A stretch of 64,000 nt of DNA from Stereum hirsutum FP-91666 SS1 (Eukaryota > Basidiomycota > Agaricomycetes > Russulales > Stereaceae): assembly GCF_000264905.1 (NCBI RefSeq), contig NW_006763134.1, forward strand, positions 1,693,626-1,757,625, in the 5' to 3' direction. Below the pieces are notes generated by a model. The model did not search any database. It saw only the letters and a list, made by a program, of their open reading frames with translations, and had not been told where the DNA came from. The translations under genes and the position numbers were made by a program. Below are positions 10,712 through 23,177 of the stretch, one piece after another; the stretch's first letter is position 1; every line of letters begins with the position of its first letter.

Positions 10712-13700
10712 CTATCGCGGCGCAGGCAACCCCGACGCCCCCGCCCCAATCTCCGTCAACCCAACCAGCGGATCCAGCGTCCCCTTATACTCCACTAAAT
10801 ACGCCGCATTCGTATACGGACACCTCACCGCCGGCTGTCCTTTATATATCGGCGTATAGCTCGCCGCGCAGATCTCGAACTCTGTGAACTCGTCGTATGC
10901 GATCTCGACGGCGTCCCGCGGGTTGCGGTCGCCTGCTGCGATTCGTTGACGGGCCTATCGCCACAATCACACAATACCAAAACAACATTAGCATCGAGTT
11001 CAACGCATATGATGATGATGAAGAGGACAGGAGGAAAGAAACACACCTGCGCCGCAATCTTCGCATCCGGCTTCAACTCCAACAGCCTCCTCGCAAACCT
11101 CGCCGCCCCCGCCGAATTATTCGCCTTCCCAAACACCTGTATCGCGCTCCTCAACGCAATCTGCATATGCGCCGGCTGCAGCGCGCAGTGCGCAAAATAC
11201 GCCGCGAGCTCGAGCGACCGTTTGACGTCGTCTGGTGACTCGGCTGCGACGCGGCGACGTTCGAGTTCGAGGGAGACGCCGAGGAGGTATTCGCGGGTGG
11301 TTGTTACGGTGGAGCGCCACTGTGTGTTATTTGTGTGAGTTTTGAGAAGGGAAGGAGAAGGGAGAAAGGGAAAGGAAATACGCACGTCCTTGGCTTCCTC
11401 ATTCGACGTCACGGCGACGAACAACAGACTCCTCAACACCGCCCTAAACACCCCCTGCGCCTCGACCAACTTATTCCCCGACACAAACCTGAATCCCTCC
11501 GCGAGCTCTTGCCTCACCTGTCTCAGCGTCACCACCGCAACGGGCAACACCCTCGTCAACGAGCTCTCTCCGGGATTGCGGCGGAGATGGAGGTTCAGCG
11601 GCGGGAGGGACGCGAGCGGGGAGAGATACGCGTGCGAGGAGCGGTAGGTGGACAGGAAGAGCGGTTTCAGTGACTCGAAGTTCACGATGCCCAATTGACG
11701 GTTCAAGAGTTGCATAGCGCTCTCAAACGACCCCGCAGCGACGTGATCCCCCGCAAAAGGCGAATTCCTCACCCACACCTCCGCCTCACTCACCCCCGGC
11801 GCCGCCCCCGCGCCCAACTCCTCTTCCTCCTCTGCACCACCCTCTGCACCACCCTCCACCTCCTCTCCACCATCCCCATCCACACCCTTCTCCTCCCCAC
11901 CCACATCCAAATCCCACCCGTCCTCATCCGCCCCCACATCCCCCCCATCCTCCTCCTCCTCCTCATCTCTAGCCCACTCATCCAAAGCACTACTCGCCGC
12001 CTTCGCCCCCTCCACCCCATTCAAATACGGTTCCCCACCCGCACCCGCACCTGCCTCGAGGTTCCCGTTCGCCAAAGCACGGTCGAAGAAAGATTCGCCG
12101 CCTGGGACGGATGGCCAGTTTAGGTTTGTGGTGGTGGTGATAATGCGTGGAGGAGAGAGCGTGGCGAGGCCGAAGGAAGGGACGTCGTCGACGTCGGATT
12201 CGGTTAGGCCGGCGTCTTCGAGGATCTCGATTGCGAGGTCCTCCATTCCGTTCGTTTTCGCCGTTAGATAGGCGAGGGGATCTGAACATATTAAACAAAG
12301 CAAGAAAGTCAGGGATGTGAAGATGTGAGGATGTGAGGAGGAGGAGGAGGAGGAGGAAGAAAGAGCTTACACATCCCGACCTCGCGCAGGATCGCGATCC
12401 GTCCAGCGACGTCCCCCGCGAACAGCGCGTTATGGAATCTCGACATCGGGTCTCCCCTTGCATCCGCGATCTTCTGCATTTTCGACAACTTGTCGGTGCT
12501 GCCGGTGGTGAGGTACAAGAACGAGAGCCGGTCGAAGTTTTTCGTCTGCTGGTATGCTTTTTCGACGATCTGGATAGCAGGGTTTGAATTAGTCACGATC
12601 CAGTAAGAAAGATGGGAAGAGGGGTGAGAGGGCTGACCTTGTGGTTGCCTTGCTTGATAGCCTGTTGCGCCAGCCTGTTCCAACATTCAGGCCTGTCGAT
12701 CGCCCTCGCCATCTCCAGCGCCACATCCAAATTCCCACACTCGATCGCCAGGTCAAACCTCGTATTCTTATCCTCAACAAAGTGCAGCGCAATCTATCAT
12801 CACATCGTCTCATCTTCAGTCCATATTCCTCCCCAGCAAAAAAATCAGAGGGGAAGACGCACCTCCGGGAAGCCCTTCTGCTGCAAATACGCGATGATGC
12901 TCTGACCCAACAAGTTCGAAGTCCTGATCAAGTGCAACACTTCCTCGTAGTTGTTCCTGATGAGCGCAAGCTTGAACCTGTATTCCGTGGGATCGATGGT
13001 GATAGTCCTTGGGCGAGCGGAGCGGTCGAGACAGTGTACGGTCTTGCCCTTGACGCGGGTGAGGTAGACGGGGTTGTCAAGAGTGCAGATCACGCCGTGG
13101 TCACTAGAATATGCCAATTCAGATGAGATAACAATGATGGGTAGATAGGTCGGCAACCAGGATGCAGACGTACCCGTTGGGAAGACAGTACTTGACGTGG
13201 TTGAGTGTCGAGTAGACGAACACGCCGGCATCGTCCCAAGCGCCAGACTTGATTCGGATAGTCTCATGGATAAGCGTGTTCGTCGAGAAGTTTTTGTTCG
13301 CGATCGTAATGGCTATTTATTCCACTGTCCATCAACCGCCATTGCGACATGTCAAACAGGAGGGAAAACGCACTGTGCTTGCTCAGCAGAGCGACCTGCG
13401 ACCCGTCCGAGCTCCACATCACATACTTCACGGGCGGGCTGTTAAGCTCCGCGATCGTCTTCTGCTGCTGGATATCATACAAGACGACCGAGCTCGTAGA
13501 GCTGAGGATCAAACTGGCCGTCCCACCGTAGAAAATCTCGTTCGTCTGCACCGGTGGCTTGATGGACTTGACGACCGAATTCGCCAAGTCCCTCACTTCG
13601 ACGAGCTGTTTCCCGATTTATTTCGACGGACTCAATATTTGCACAGAAAACCAAACCACGGCAAAGAAAAAAAACGCACCTGTGATGTCTTATTCAACAC

Positions 13701-15258
13701 CGCGAACCTGTTCCTCGCTACGAAAATCGCACTGGCGCCCGGACCCTTCTTCCCATCCGCCGACGAATCCTTCACCTCGCCGACCGCATCCTTCGGCAGC
13801 CCCGTCAGCTCGAACATGCCGCCGTCGCTCGAGATGGTCAAGATCACGGAGCGCTCGGCGGGGTTGAAACTGAGCGTGCGGGGAGGGACGTAGGGCGAAC
13901 CGAACTTGCGCACGGAGAGGAGGCCAATATCGGATCCGGTGTTGATATCGTACGCGCGAACATATTTATCGCGCACGTAGTAGACCGTGTCGCCGTGGAG
14001 TGCGAACGCGGGGCGTTCGCGCTCGAGTTTGAAGACGATGAGACCATTGTCGTGACCTGATCGTTCCTGTCAGGCTATACAAAGCTTTGCCGAAAAGAAG
14101 AGAAGATGGACGCACCGGCAGCGAAGAGGTTCAGCTCGGGATGAGCGGCGAGGACCCAAAAGCGGTCATGTTCCCTCCTGAAAGTCTGCACCGCCGAGCG
14201 CTTCGCCAGATCCCACACTCTGACGGTCTTGTCCTCTCCGCAACTGACGATCAGCTCGTGCTTCGGATGGAAGACAGCGCTCGACACGTTGTTGAAATGT
14301 CCCCTGCACGCATCCACCTCCCACGCCTTCGTCTCGCTCATCCTCCAGAGCTTGATCTGCCTGTCATCTGCGGCGGAAATGATGAGAGGGAGAGTAGGGT
14401 GGAACATGGCGTAGTTGACGCCACGGTCGTGGCCCTCGAGAACGTATTTTACGGTGGAGAAGGAATCGAAGGTGTCAAAAGTGCCTGGTGCTTGGTTTGG
14501 CGTAGACTTGCGGAGACCAGAGATGTCCCAGACGCGAACGGTTTGGTCCATGGAGGCGGAAACTACGAGGTCCTCCTTTGGATGGAAGAGGGCAGACATG
14601 ACGTAGTGAGAGTGGCCGGTGAGGATGGCGATGCATTGGCGGGATGTGCTGTTCCAGATGCGAATGGTTTGGTCGTCGGAGCATGAGAGCTATATGCCAG
14701 ATGAGACGGATTAGAATATGAGGACATGTTCAGAACCTACAATCCAAGGCATTTCATGGTGGAACTGAACGGATCGAACGTAGTCGAGATGGCCGTGGAG
14801 GGTGAAGATGCATCTTCGGCTCTGCGGTTTGAGATCTACGGCGCGTCACGACTGGGCCTCTATGCGGAAATAGTGATCGCACTCACCCCAGACCTTGATT
14901 TTGTAGTCGTCGCCACCGGTAGCCAGCAAAGGACGACTAGGGTGGATAGCGACACCGCGAACGGGACCTATGACGCGTTTGCGTTCACCGTTCAGCAAGC
15001 TGCTCGAGGCAAGAATGATAGGGTGCCGGCGCACCTTCGTGTTCCTCAAATCTGTCGACTAAGACACCCATACGGTAGTTCCATAGTTGCACGCTCCCAT
15101 TGTGAAGCGACGCGGCGAGCAGAGGTTGAGTCGGATGGAAAGCAAGTCCTTGGGTCCAGCCTAGAAATCAACAAAAGCGCCGTGCCGAGTTCATGCATGC
15201 AGAACATACCCTTTACACGATTGCTCTTGGACTCAAACTTCGTAAGCATGACAGACAT
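10712..15258 (-). CDS. COP1: Coatomer subunit alpha (COPI coat, alpha-COP)
   Basis: Alpha-COP is a scaffold of the COPI coat that drives retrograde Golgi-to-ER and intra-Golgi traffic. The N-terminus reads [17 protein letters not shown], joined over an intron to [19 protein letters not shown] and [15 protein letters not shown], the alpha-COP hallmark. WD40 repeats follow ([57 protein letters not shown]), then the WD-associated region, a helical solenoid ([19 protein letters not shown] part near 12.7 kb) and the C-terminal domain ending [19 protein letters not shown]. An acidic disordered linker lies near 11.8-12.0 kb. About ten introns give an expected length near 1200 residues, normal for the family. 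A second in-frame ATG at 15249 (MLTKFESKS) may be the true start, since orthologues begin there. Confidence 0.95.
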
Positions 15259-16125
15259 GGCGGGCAGTTCGCGTTCAGACCGTTCAGTAGAAGGAGACCG
15301 GCGCGCTCAAGACGTTGAGCGAAATTATGGGGATGGCAGGGAGGAGAGTGTTGTGGGGGGTAAGATGGCGTAGTTTAGAGGATGTAGCCAGTGGCTGGTC
15401 CAAGACGACGTGGCTCGCGTGGCGTTCCCTCCCTCAACTTTCAGCCCCAAACCGTCCTCAACGAGGTACACTTAGTGCCGCAAACCCTCTGAGCTCCTTG
15501 GAATCAGTGTAGCGTCGCTATGAGGGCTGTAGCAAGAGCTAAGTCACAAGAACGAGCACAGAGGCTACAGAGATGTCTCTGCATAAATTCTTCATTTACA
15601 CGCAACCAACTGTAACTACTAGTAATACTTTCTCGGCGTCACGCCATCACCCGACACGGAATACCACACCTTCTGTATTAGTACCGCAGTTGAGAAAGGC
15701 AAAGAAAGGGCAGCATATCATATGAATATCCATAAAGACCTTCACGTGATTGACGAGTTCATCCTCTTCATTTCCTCGAAGACATTATTGTCATGAAGTG
15801 AGCTCAGGGATGGGCCACGACACCTAGTCCATTGGGGCTCTGTAGACTGATATTAGACAAAATGCCATGATCCTCCGAGCGAGTTGAAATTTGTATGCAT
15901 ATAGTAGTGTTGCTTTGGCTCTCGAGATAAATGGATAACGAACGACGAGTCTTACAACAAGAATCGGGTTTGTGGCCAGCCGAGTCCTCGTGCGAGTCCT
16001 TGTTTGTCCTTGTTAGAATCCAAAGCCTCCGGATCACGCGAAGTTGGAATCTTGGTTTCCCACGCGTAGAATTTGACGTGAGAGGGATTGAGTGGCGCCA
16101 ATTTCTTTCTTCTCGCCATTTGCGC
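15259..16125. promoter_or_regulatory. Divergent intergenic region, coatomer alpha / XPG-like nuclease
   Basis: About 870 bases separate the two start codons, so both promoters lie here. Apart from the 35-base element entered separately (15999-16033) no motif stands out. Short open frames on both strands lack recognisable similarity. Confidence 0.5.
15999..16033 (+). promoter_or_regulatory. 35-base element shared with the Pin4 upstream region
   Basis: This 35-base stretch contains the core GAATCCAAAGCCTCCGGA and ends 92 bases before the ATG of the XPG-like gene. The same sequence occurs 41 kb away at 57499-57533 on the - strand, with a single difference, ending 65 bases before the Pin4 ATG. 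Both copies are in sense orientation relative to the downstream gene. It may be a 5'UTR or core-promoter element or a dispersed repeat fragment. Its function is unknown. Confidence 0.6.
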
Positions 16126-18817
16126 ATGGGAGTGTTGGGCATCACACCTTTCCTCCAAAAAGTCTGGTACGTGCCCTAGCAATCCATTCACTATCATCTT
16201 CATTGTCTGAGCTGAGTTATATGCAGTCCTTCAGTAATCAGGACACTCCCGAACCGTCTCAAGGATTTGAAGGGCAAGACGATCGTTATGTGCGCACTGC
16301 CCGAGTCTCGTTACATCACACAATACATTGCTGACTTGGACTTACTATCCTGCATAGTGATGGAACCCTCATCACCCAACGTTTTCATTTCGCGCCTGAC
16401 CCTCGAGAGCACAGGCACGTCCTAGGATGGTACCGTCTCATGGAGGAATTCCGCGAAAGCAGCGTCAATGCAATCTGTGTATTTGATGGGAAGGAGCGTA
16501 ATGCTGCAAAGGCTGATGAGGTGCGCCCAAAGTTTATTATCCTTTTCTTCGTTCGATGACCGTGCTCACGTTTCTTACACCGTGGCATATTGGACGTCAA
16601 CAGATCGAGCGGAGAAGACACGTCCGTCGAGTCAATACCGTTCGCGCTAACATAGAGGCAGAACGCCAGACTCGACTACGAACTCTGACCGACTTAGTCA
16701 AAGTTTGTCAGTCTCTCGAAGGAGATGAACGTCAGGAAGCGGTCGAAGCATTACAGAACGTCATCGTGGACTCCCCGTCACCTTCCGAAATTGACCCCAT
16801 GCCTCTTGTGGATGCTCAAAAGGAATTGACACCCGAGAGCTTGACAGTTCCCCCCACACCAGAATCGGTAGTTGTGGCCGATGGTCTGTTGCAAGACCCA
16901 GTTGTGGCACCCACGGGAGATGAAAAGCCACCTGGACCACCATCCTTAGATGCCTCGTTGTACGACCAACCCACGCCCATGGAAGCTCCATCTATCCTCG
17001 ATACAGAGCGCACCACTCGAGAATTCAGCCAGCGAGAACCTCCTCTGCCGGGCAGACCTGCCCCTCCCGAAACCATCGTCAAAACGGCCGATTCTGCGTC
17101 ACCAGCCACCGCCAAAGATATTCCCTCATCCCTTGCCGCTCTTTACCAAAATTATCGCCAAAGCATCTCCAAACTCGACGGCCTCATCATCCCTCCTCCA
17201 GCTGCAGACCAACCGAGTACTGACCTGGATGAGAAGGCCATAAAAGTGGGGTTCAATTCGCCAGATGACATGGAAGTGAAAGAAGATATCGTGATGTCCA
17301 AAAACCAACAATTACTCACTCTCGCGGAAGGCAAGTTCTGGGAATCATTAGCCCAGTCTGTCTCCTCTATCCCTCCACAACCAGACGCACCCGTCGGACC
17401 ACCACCCACCTCCGAACCCACTCCTACTGTTCCAACGCCCGACTCCGAACAACAACCCTCCCCCTCCTCCCTGGAAGAATCTCTCCGTCTCATCTCCGAC
17501 CGTTCCAATATTATCGCCGAATCATACCGTCTGCGTAGGAACGCTCCCACCAGCGAGACGTACTCCGAATGTCGTGAGCTTCTCGCCGCGATGAACGTTC
17601 CTATACTAGAGGCGTCGGGTCCGTACGAGGGTGAGGCGTTGGCCGCGAGTTTGGTCATTCATGGTTGGGCGGACTATGTAGCCACAGAAGACACGGTGCG
17701 TTCCTATACCTCTCCTCCCTGCGCTCTTCTACCCCTCTGGCTGCCTGGCTCTCCACTCTCTAAGACTATGCTCACTGATACATGGCGCATCCCCATATTT
17801 ATTCAGGACGTCCTCGTCTACGAAGCCCCCATGCTCCGCAACATAACTTCCCATAAATCATCATCCCCGCTCACCATCATCTCCGGCCCCGAAGTCCGCT
17901 CCTCTTTATCCCTCGCTCGCTCATCATACGTCGACTTTGCACTTCTCCTCGGAACCGATTTTTCTAGGAGGATCAAAAACATGGGGCCGACGAGGGCTTT
18001 GAAGTTCATCCAGGATTATGGAAGCATCGAGGAGATCTTAAGGAACGTCGAAGTTGGTGGGGTGAAGAAGGACGGGCCCGAGGTCTCTGGGGCGAGTGGC
18101 GGTGGGGCTGACGTGTTGACGACGAGCGAGGGAGGTGAGGAGCCGAAGGAGAAGGAGAAGGAAAAGCCGAAGGGAAGGGGCGGCCGAGCCAAGAAAGTCC
18201 CTATCGTTGTCAAAGATGAGAAGGAGGCTCGGGCGAAAGGTGGGGTCGGGAAGGAGGGGAGAAGGTATCACCTTGCGGTGGAATGGGGGACGTATATGGA
18301 GCAGGTGAGGGCGGCGAGGAAGGTGTTTGAGACGTTGCCGCCTGTGCCGGACGAACTTCAAGTTATGGTCAAGGCGCTGTCTTCGATTGACGGGATTGAG
18401 TCTGCGCCGGCGGATGAGAATCTGCCGCATGAGACGGAGTCGTCTTTGGACGATCTATCGGAAAGGATGGAGGAGGATCCGATGTTCACAGCGCAAATTG
18501 ATATCGATGCCGCGATGGCAGCGCTTGCCATCGGGTCCGATCCAGGCCTCTCCTCTTCCCCGTACATCTCCTCTATCCCTCCTGATGAATCTCAATCCGA
18601 AGACCAACCTAAAATCCGCGAACCGACGGCACCTATGGTCGATGGACTCCGGATGTGGCAGACATATGATGAAAGGGAGGTAGACAAGGTGTTGAGCAAG
18701 TATGGGATCTTAAGGTATAAGTATCTCCACTTTTATGGTGACGATGGGCCTAGTGGATGGGATTATTATGCTTCGTTGGCAGGGAACTACTTCAGTGACG
18801 ATCCGCAGGTTCTATGA
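16126..18817 (+). CDS. XPG/FEN1 (Rad2)-family structure-specific nuclease-like protein
   Basis: Exons are 16126-16166, 16227-16289, 16358-16520, 16604-17695 and 17807-18817, about 756 residues. The start MGVLGITPFLQK matches the conserved XPG N-terminus. Likely catalytic acids are all present: IDGT and VFDGKERNAAKADE (XPG-N), EASGPYEGEALAA and TEDTDVLVYEAP (XPG-I), and LLLGTDFSRRIKNMGPTRAL (H2TH entry). Between XPG-N and XPG-I lies a spacer of about 300 residues rich in Pro, Ser and Glu, as in XPG rather than FEN1. The C-terminal part is basic (KEKEKEKPKGRGGRAKK) and then acidic, without a recognisable PCNA-binding box. Family members cut flap or bubble DNA in repair and replication. Which subfamily this is (Rad2, Exo1, Gen1/Yen1 or a basidiomycete-specific group) I cannot say. 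Confidence 0.88.
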
Positions 18818-19275
18818 ACTGGTACGGTCTGGCTTGTTTATCATCATGGCTTGGGTCGTTAGCATACTTACTTTTTTGCATCGCACGGAATATTGCACAC
18901 ACATCGTCGTCGTCGTTATCGCAGTCTTGTCACTCAGGACCATCGTTCTCGCATCGCTCCCAATCTTATAAATTCTTGTATAATACTTGCCTGTAGTATC
19001 GTAGTATAATCGCAATGTCTAATTTACCGGTGCTCCTCAGATCGTCGTGAAGTTGTCGTGCTCCCATGGAAATCCTCACAGAATGGCGGATTCGAGGAGT
19101 ACAAAGTTCAACCACTCGGACTTAGCCGACGCTTCCGGGCGCTCGTGCCACCTTTGCACGCCACACGTTGCGCTTGCACCGTTTCAGCACCCTTCCCTCA
19201 GGCTGCATCGTCTTATTTCCTGTGATTCCTCACTCTTCGGAGAACACACATTTATTACTTCAACTGTAAACTACC
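18818..19275. other. Intergenic region between nuclease and Fyv10 genes
   Basis: About 460 bases probably hold the nuclease 3' UTR and the Fyv10 promoter. No gene or repeat is seen. Confidence 0.6.
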
Positions 19276-20916
19276 ATGAGCAACAACAAGCTCAACATGG
19301 AGGGCATCTTGCTCCTCGAGCAGCCCTTCGCTCGCGTGAGTGCGCCTTTACTAACCTACACACTCCTCCTCACAAGAATCAGCAGACATGTCACTGATAT
19401 TCGCTGGGTATGATTTTGAATAATAGGTCCCATACGAGAATTACCGAAAGGTATTCCGCACGTCACAGAAGAACATCGAGCGTGAACTCGGAGCTGTTCA
19501 GTCCGCATCGAATGATCTGGTCAAGAAGGCGAAGAGTGGAAGTCAGGACCCACAAGAAGCTATCAAGACGCTTGAGGGCATGATTGGCAGAGTGGAAAAT
19601 CTGAAACGCAAGGTGCGTTTACCTCTCGATATTTCTCTACCAGTCGTGACAGCTGGACTGACTTCGGCGTGGCGTGGCGTTCGGTGTGTAGTTGGGAGAG
19701 TTGCAAGATGGGCCGGGATCCTCGACACAGCGGGTCATGCGCGAACGTCTGCAGCATCTGAACGCTCTCGAAGAGCTTCAAACTTCTAATGATCCGGAGT
19801 ATTCTCGCTGGGCGGATACGAGGCTGGATAGGTGGTTGGTAGACTGGTCATTGCGGCACGGGAAGGAGAAGACGGCGAGGAAGATTGCGCAGGAGAGGGG
19901 TATTCAGGTGTGTTCCATATTACACCACTCCCGTCGTTTCATTGGACTGAACTCATATGCTTTGAACGAATGGTAGACGCTGGTTGATATCGACCTGTTC
20001 ATGGACATCAAACGAATAGAAGAGGCATTGGGTAGGCATAGCTGTACGGAGGCATTGGCCTGGTGTAGTGAGAATAAGAACACGCTTCGGAAGTTGAAGG
20101 TATGTATATTATCTACATAACTTGGGTGTTCTCTCCTGACTATTGTTTTTTTTTGTTATAGAGCACACTCGAGTTCGACCTCAGATTACAAGAGTACATT
20201 GAACTAGCCCGTGCACGTAGGACTCAAGAAGCGATCGCATACTCCAAGAAGCATTTGACACCGTGGCAGGAAACGCACATAGCTCAGATCCAACAAGCTT
20301 CTGCTCTCCTTGCATTTCCTCCAACAACGAAATGTGGGCCTTACAGGGTACGCCCCTCCCTGTTCTTTTCGCCCCGCCTGCTCTGAGCCATCTTTCTCTT
20401 CTCGCTTACAGCGCCTATATGACCCCTCTCGCTGGCACACACTCTCCCACTCCTTCCGCCTCGCCATCTTTAATCTCAACACCCTACCCTCCGAACCTCT
20501 ACTCCACCTCGCCCTCTATGGCGGCCTCGCTTCACTCAAACTTTCGGCCTGTTACGACCATAGTACTAAGAATCCCGACTGTCCTGTGTGCGACGAGAGC
20601 TTTGGGGAGCTGGCGAAGGAGGTGCCGTTCAGTCATCATGTCAACTCAACGATCGTGTGTAGTATTAGTGGCAAGATCATGAATGAGGATAATCAGCCGA
20701 TGGTGTTTCCAGGTGGCTACGTATATTCGAGAGAGGTATGTTGATATCTATGTCTTAGTGATCACGATTTTATAGTGCGGTTTGCTAATATATTTCCCCG
20801 TGAAATATCCATAGGCCTTGGAAGAGATGGCCGCGAAGAACGACGGGATTGTCACTTGTCCTCGGTCAGGCGAGCAATGCGAGTTTTCGAAATTGAAGAA
20901 AGTCTTCGTGTCATAG
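19276..20916 (+). CDS. FYV10: GID/CTLH E3 ubiquitin ligase subunit Fyv10/Gid9 (MAEA homologue)
   Basis: In yeast, Gid9 with Gid2 forms the catalytic RING pair of the GID ligase that degrades gluconeogenic enzymes when glucose returns; the animal homologue is MAEA. Joined exons start MSNNKLNMEGILLLEQPFAR, VPYENYRKVFRTSQKNIERE. A coiled stretch is followed by LisH/CTLH (YSRWADTRLDRWLVDWSLRH, DIDLFMDIKRIEEALGRHSC, EALAWCSENKNTLRKLK, FDLRLQEYIELARARRTQEA), a CRA region (LAIFNLNTLPSEPLLHLALY) and a C-terminal degenerate RING (CPVCDESFGELAKEVPFSHH, STIVCSISGKIM, NDGIVTCPRSGEQCEF). At least six introns are present. The length of about 400 residues suits the family. The RING lacks several zinc ligands, as is normal for Gid9/MAEA. 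Confidence 0.93.
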
Positions 20917-21208
20917 TCGCCTACATCGATCCCACACATTATATACAGTTATCATCACGCCTCGCTCATTCCATGCTATACCCACTCGCTCATTCATAGC
21001 ACCTAGCACCGTACACCGCTATTGTACAGTATCCCTTCATGTTTGTACACTACTGTTGTAATCTGATTCTATCGCAAAAGACCTATTCTTCGCCTCACAT
21101 ACGAAGTCGGGAAACGGACGAATCAATACACACGCAAACTCTTCCTCACTCGACCATCTTCGACAAGTCCATACACTGGCAAGTCTCTCGTTCAGAGTCC
21201 TTTAGTCC
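20917..21208. other. Convergent 3' intergenic region
   Basis: This is short DNA between the stops of the Fyv10 gene (+) and the first BTB gene (-), probably both 3' UTRs. Nothing else is seen. Confidence 0.6.
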
Positions 21209-23177
21209 TCAGTCCCACCCACTCGACGCGCTAGTCTCACACGGTCTCCATCCAAGATTATTAGACATCGAAGAGAGATCTCCCGCTTCGCTCATGCTAC
21301 CATGGGGCATGGTAGGAGGAATAAACCTTCCTCCACGTCCACGCCGTCGACCTTTGCCTCGACCTGTACCTATGATAGGATTAAACCCGGATTCTCGTGT
21401 GCTCGGAGCATTATTAGCAATGCTCCGCCGGGCGAATGCTTCTAAGTTACTTTCTGTCCACTGCCCTGCACTTTTATTTCTACCTCTCCTCGTCGACTGA
21501 CGGTGTTCGTCCTTGACAGTTAGGGTAGGTAGCAGCCAATCAGAGCCTGAATACTGGAGGCCGCGATTGAATTGGCCATCCGCCTCGGCCTGGGCTTTCA
21601 GTTCCTGCGAGAGGAAGAGCGGGGAGGTCGTAGGTGGATCATCGGCCATGAATAACGGAACATAGAATGACACAGGTTCTATATCGGGTTGTTCGACTTG
21701 TCCCATTCCAATAGTGTCTTCAAAACGGATTGATGGCTGTACACCCTCGGATCGGATATTGGCGGGATCCTCGTAGTGCGGGGGAGTTGAAGTCAGCAGG
21801 CTGGTCGAGTCGTCAGGATCTTTGAACTCCACGTTTGAGGCTGATGGATGATTCTGCGTTCGCCCTGCTTGCAGGGATGCGCTGAGATGCCGCGGGGATC
21901 GTCAGGGCTTGGTCCCAACAAAAGATGTGGACCATCAGGGGAGGGTCGCTGGACGCCGCCAATTGAGGAAAAGGGGTCGGGTTTTGATATTCCCCATGCT
22001 GGTGGGGCGAGGGGCGGATGCTCGAGAAGAAGATGTGAAGTGTCGGAAGGAGGGGGTTGAGCTTGAGGCAGTACTTTTGACTTTGTCTCCGTTGGAGAAA
22101 TTGGGGTAAGAGTGCCAGTGGGCGGTAGCATTGACGGCTGGGTATGGGATGTGGAGGTAAATATGGAAGGTACTTGCTCCCGTAGTAGCTCGATGATATT
22201 TGCACGGCGATCGGCCTCGCGGGTTTTATCCTCAGTTTGAGCCTGAGTACACTCACAAGTCCGGATGCTCTCCCGTATAACGGCAATAAGATGAACATCG
22301 TTCATTCCGAGAGATTGACATTCGTCGTTGGTGGGGAACTTCAATTGACCACACAAAGTGACGAGACCCTCCACCAGCCATTCGTTGTTCTCACGTCCCA
22401 TGGGCAAGCCCCTAGTGAGGAGGATCTTGTCGACGGGCGACGCTTTGACACGAAGATTGTTAAGCGCGAGGCGCTTGATGGACTCGAAGCCCCAACGGAG
22501 GGAACAACGAAGGACCGAGGTTCAGTGACTCACTGTGTCGTCGTCTCCTGTATCAAAGTTCCTGAATTCCAGAAGAGAGATCGTTTAGAAATAAAGCATA
22601 GGTCATGTATGATGCGGAAGCGCTTACAAGGGATACAAGACAGGAAGGAAAGCCTCAAAATCGCTGGCATAGACTTGGATGTTGCCATTCTGTCCGAGGA
22701 GCACAGGAGTTTCTACATTCTTGCGTTTGCCAATCCTTTTTGCCAGGGAAGAGGAATCGCGGACGAAGAAGTACGAGTGAACGCGGTACTGAGTGGTCGC
22801 TTCTTTCTGAATCTTTACTGAGGTACCAGGAAGCTAGTAAGTTGTGAAACATTTGTCTAAGCTGCCATGTCGTACGAGGGAGTCAAACGCTGATGCCAAT
22901 TACGCACTTCAAAAATAACATTTCCCTCTTCGAACCAGAATCTTTCACTTCTCACTTGCAACCGGCTCTCCAGTTTCTCAGGAATGTTTTTACGGTGACC
23001 ACCGCCAGGTCTTGCGGGACTTCGCGAGAGTGGCAGATCGCCCAGCGATGTAGAAGGGGTTGTAAGACCACCAGAGTCGGATTCATGAGACATCTCGCCT
23101 GAAATGTCCTGAGAGCTGCAACGCGAGCGGTCGGCACAATCTGTAGGAGTTACGGAAGACTCGCTCTCGGATGACAT
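21209..23177 (-). CDS. BTB/POZ-domain protein, paralogue A
   Basis: The gene starts MSSESESSVTPTDCADRS, followed by FWFEEGNVIFEV, the N-terminal signature of this paralogue group. After introns come TQYRVHSYFFVRDSSSLAKR (BTB core), ASDFEAFLPVLYP, WGFESIKRLALNNLRVKASP-type helix repeats (VDKILLTRGLPMGRENNEW, LVTLCGQLKFPTNDECQSLG) and VHLIAVIRESIRT. The C-terminal part is disordered, Pro-rich, and ends in an RG-rich patch (GTGRGKGRRRGRGGRF) and SSGWD. The reading frame changes near 21.86-21.92 kb. An intron of about 38 bases there would join the two parts, but it is short, so a frameshift is the alternative. Such proteins are numerous in agaricomycetes, and most are of unknown function; BTB domains dimerise or recruit cullin-3. 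Confidence 0.75.

Noticed and set aside
10825..10950. Apparent end of coatomer alpha at 10825
   Set aside because: That frame reads through an intron; the spliced frame ends at 10712 in the conserved alpha-COP C-terminus.
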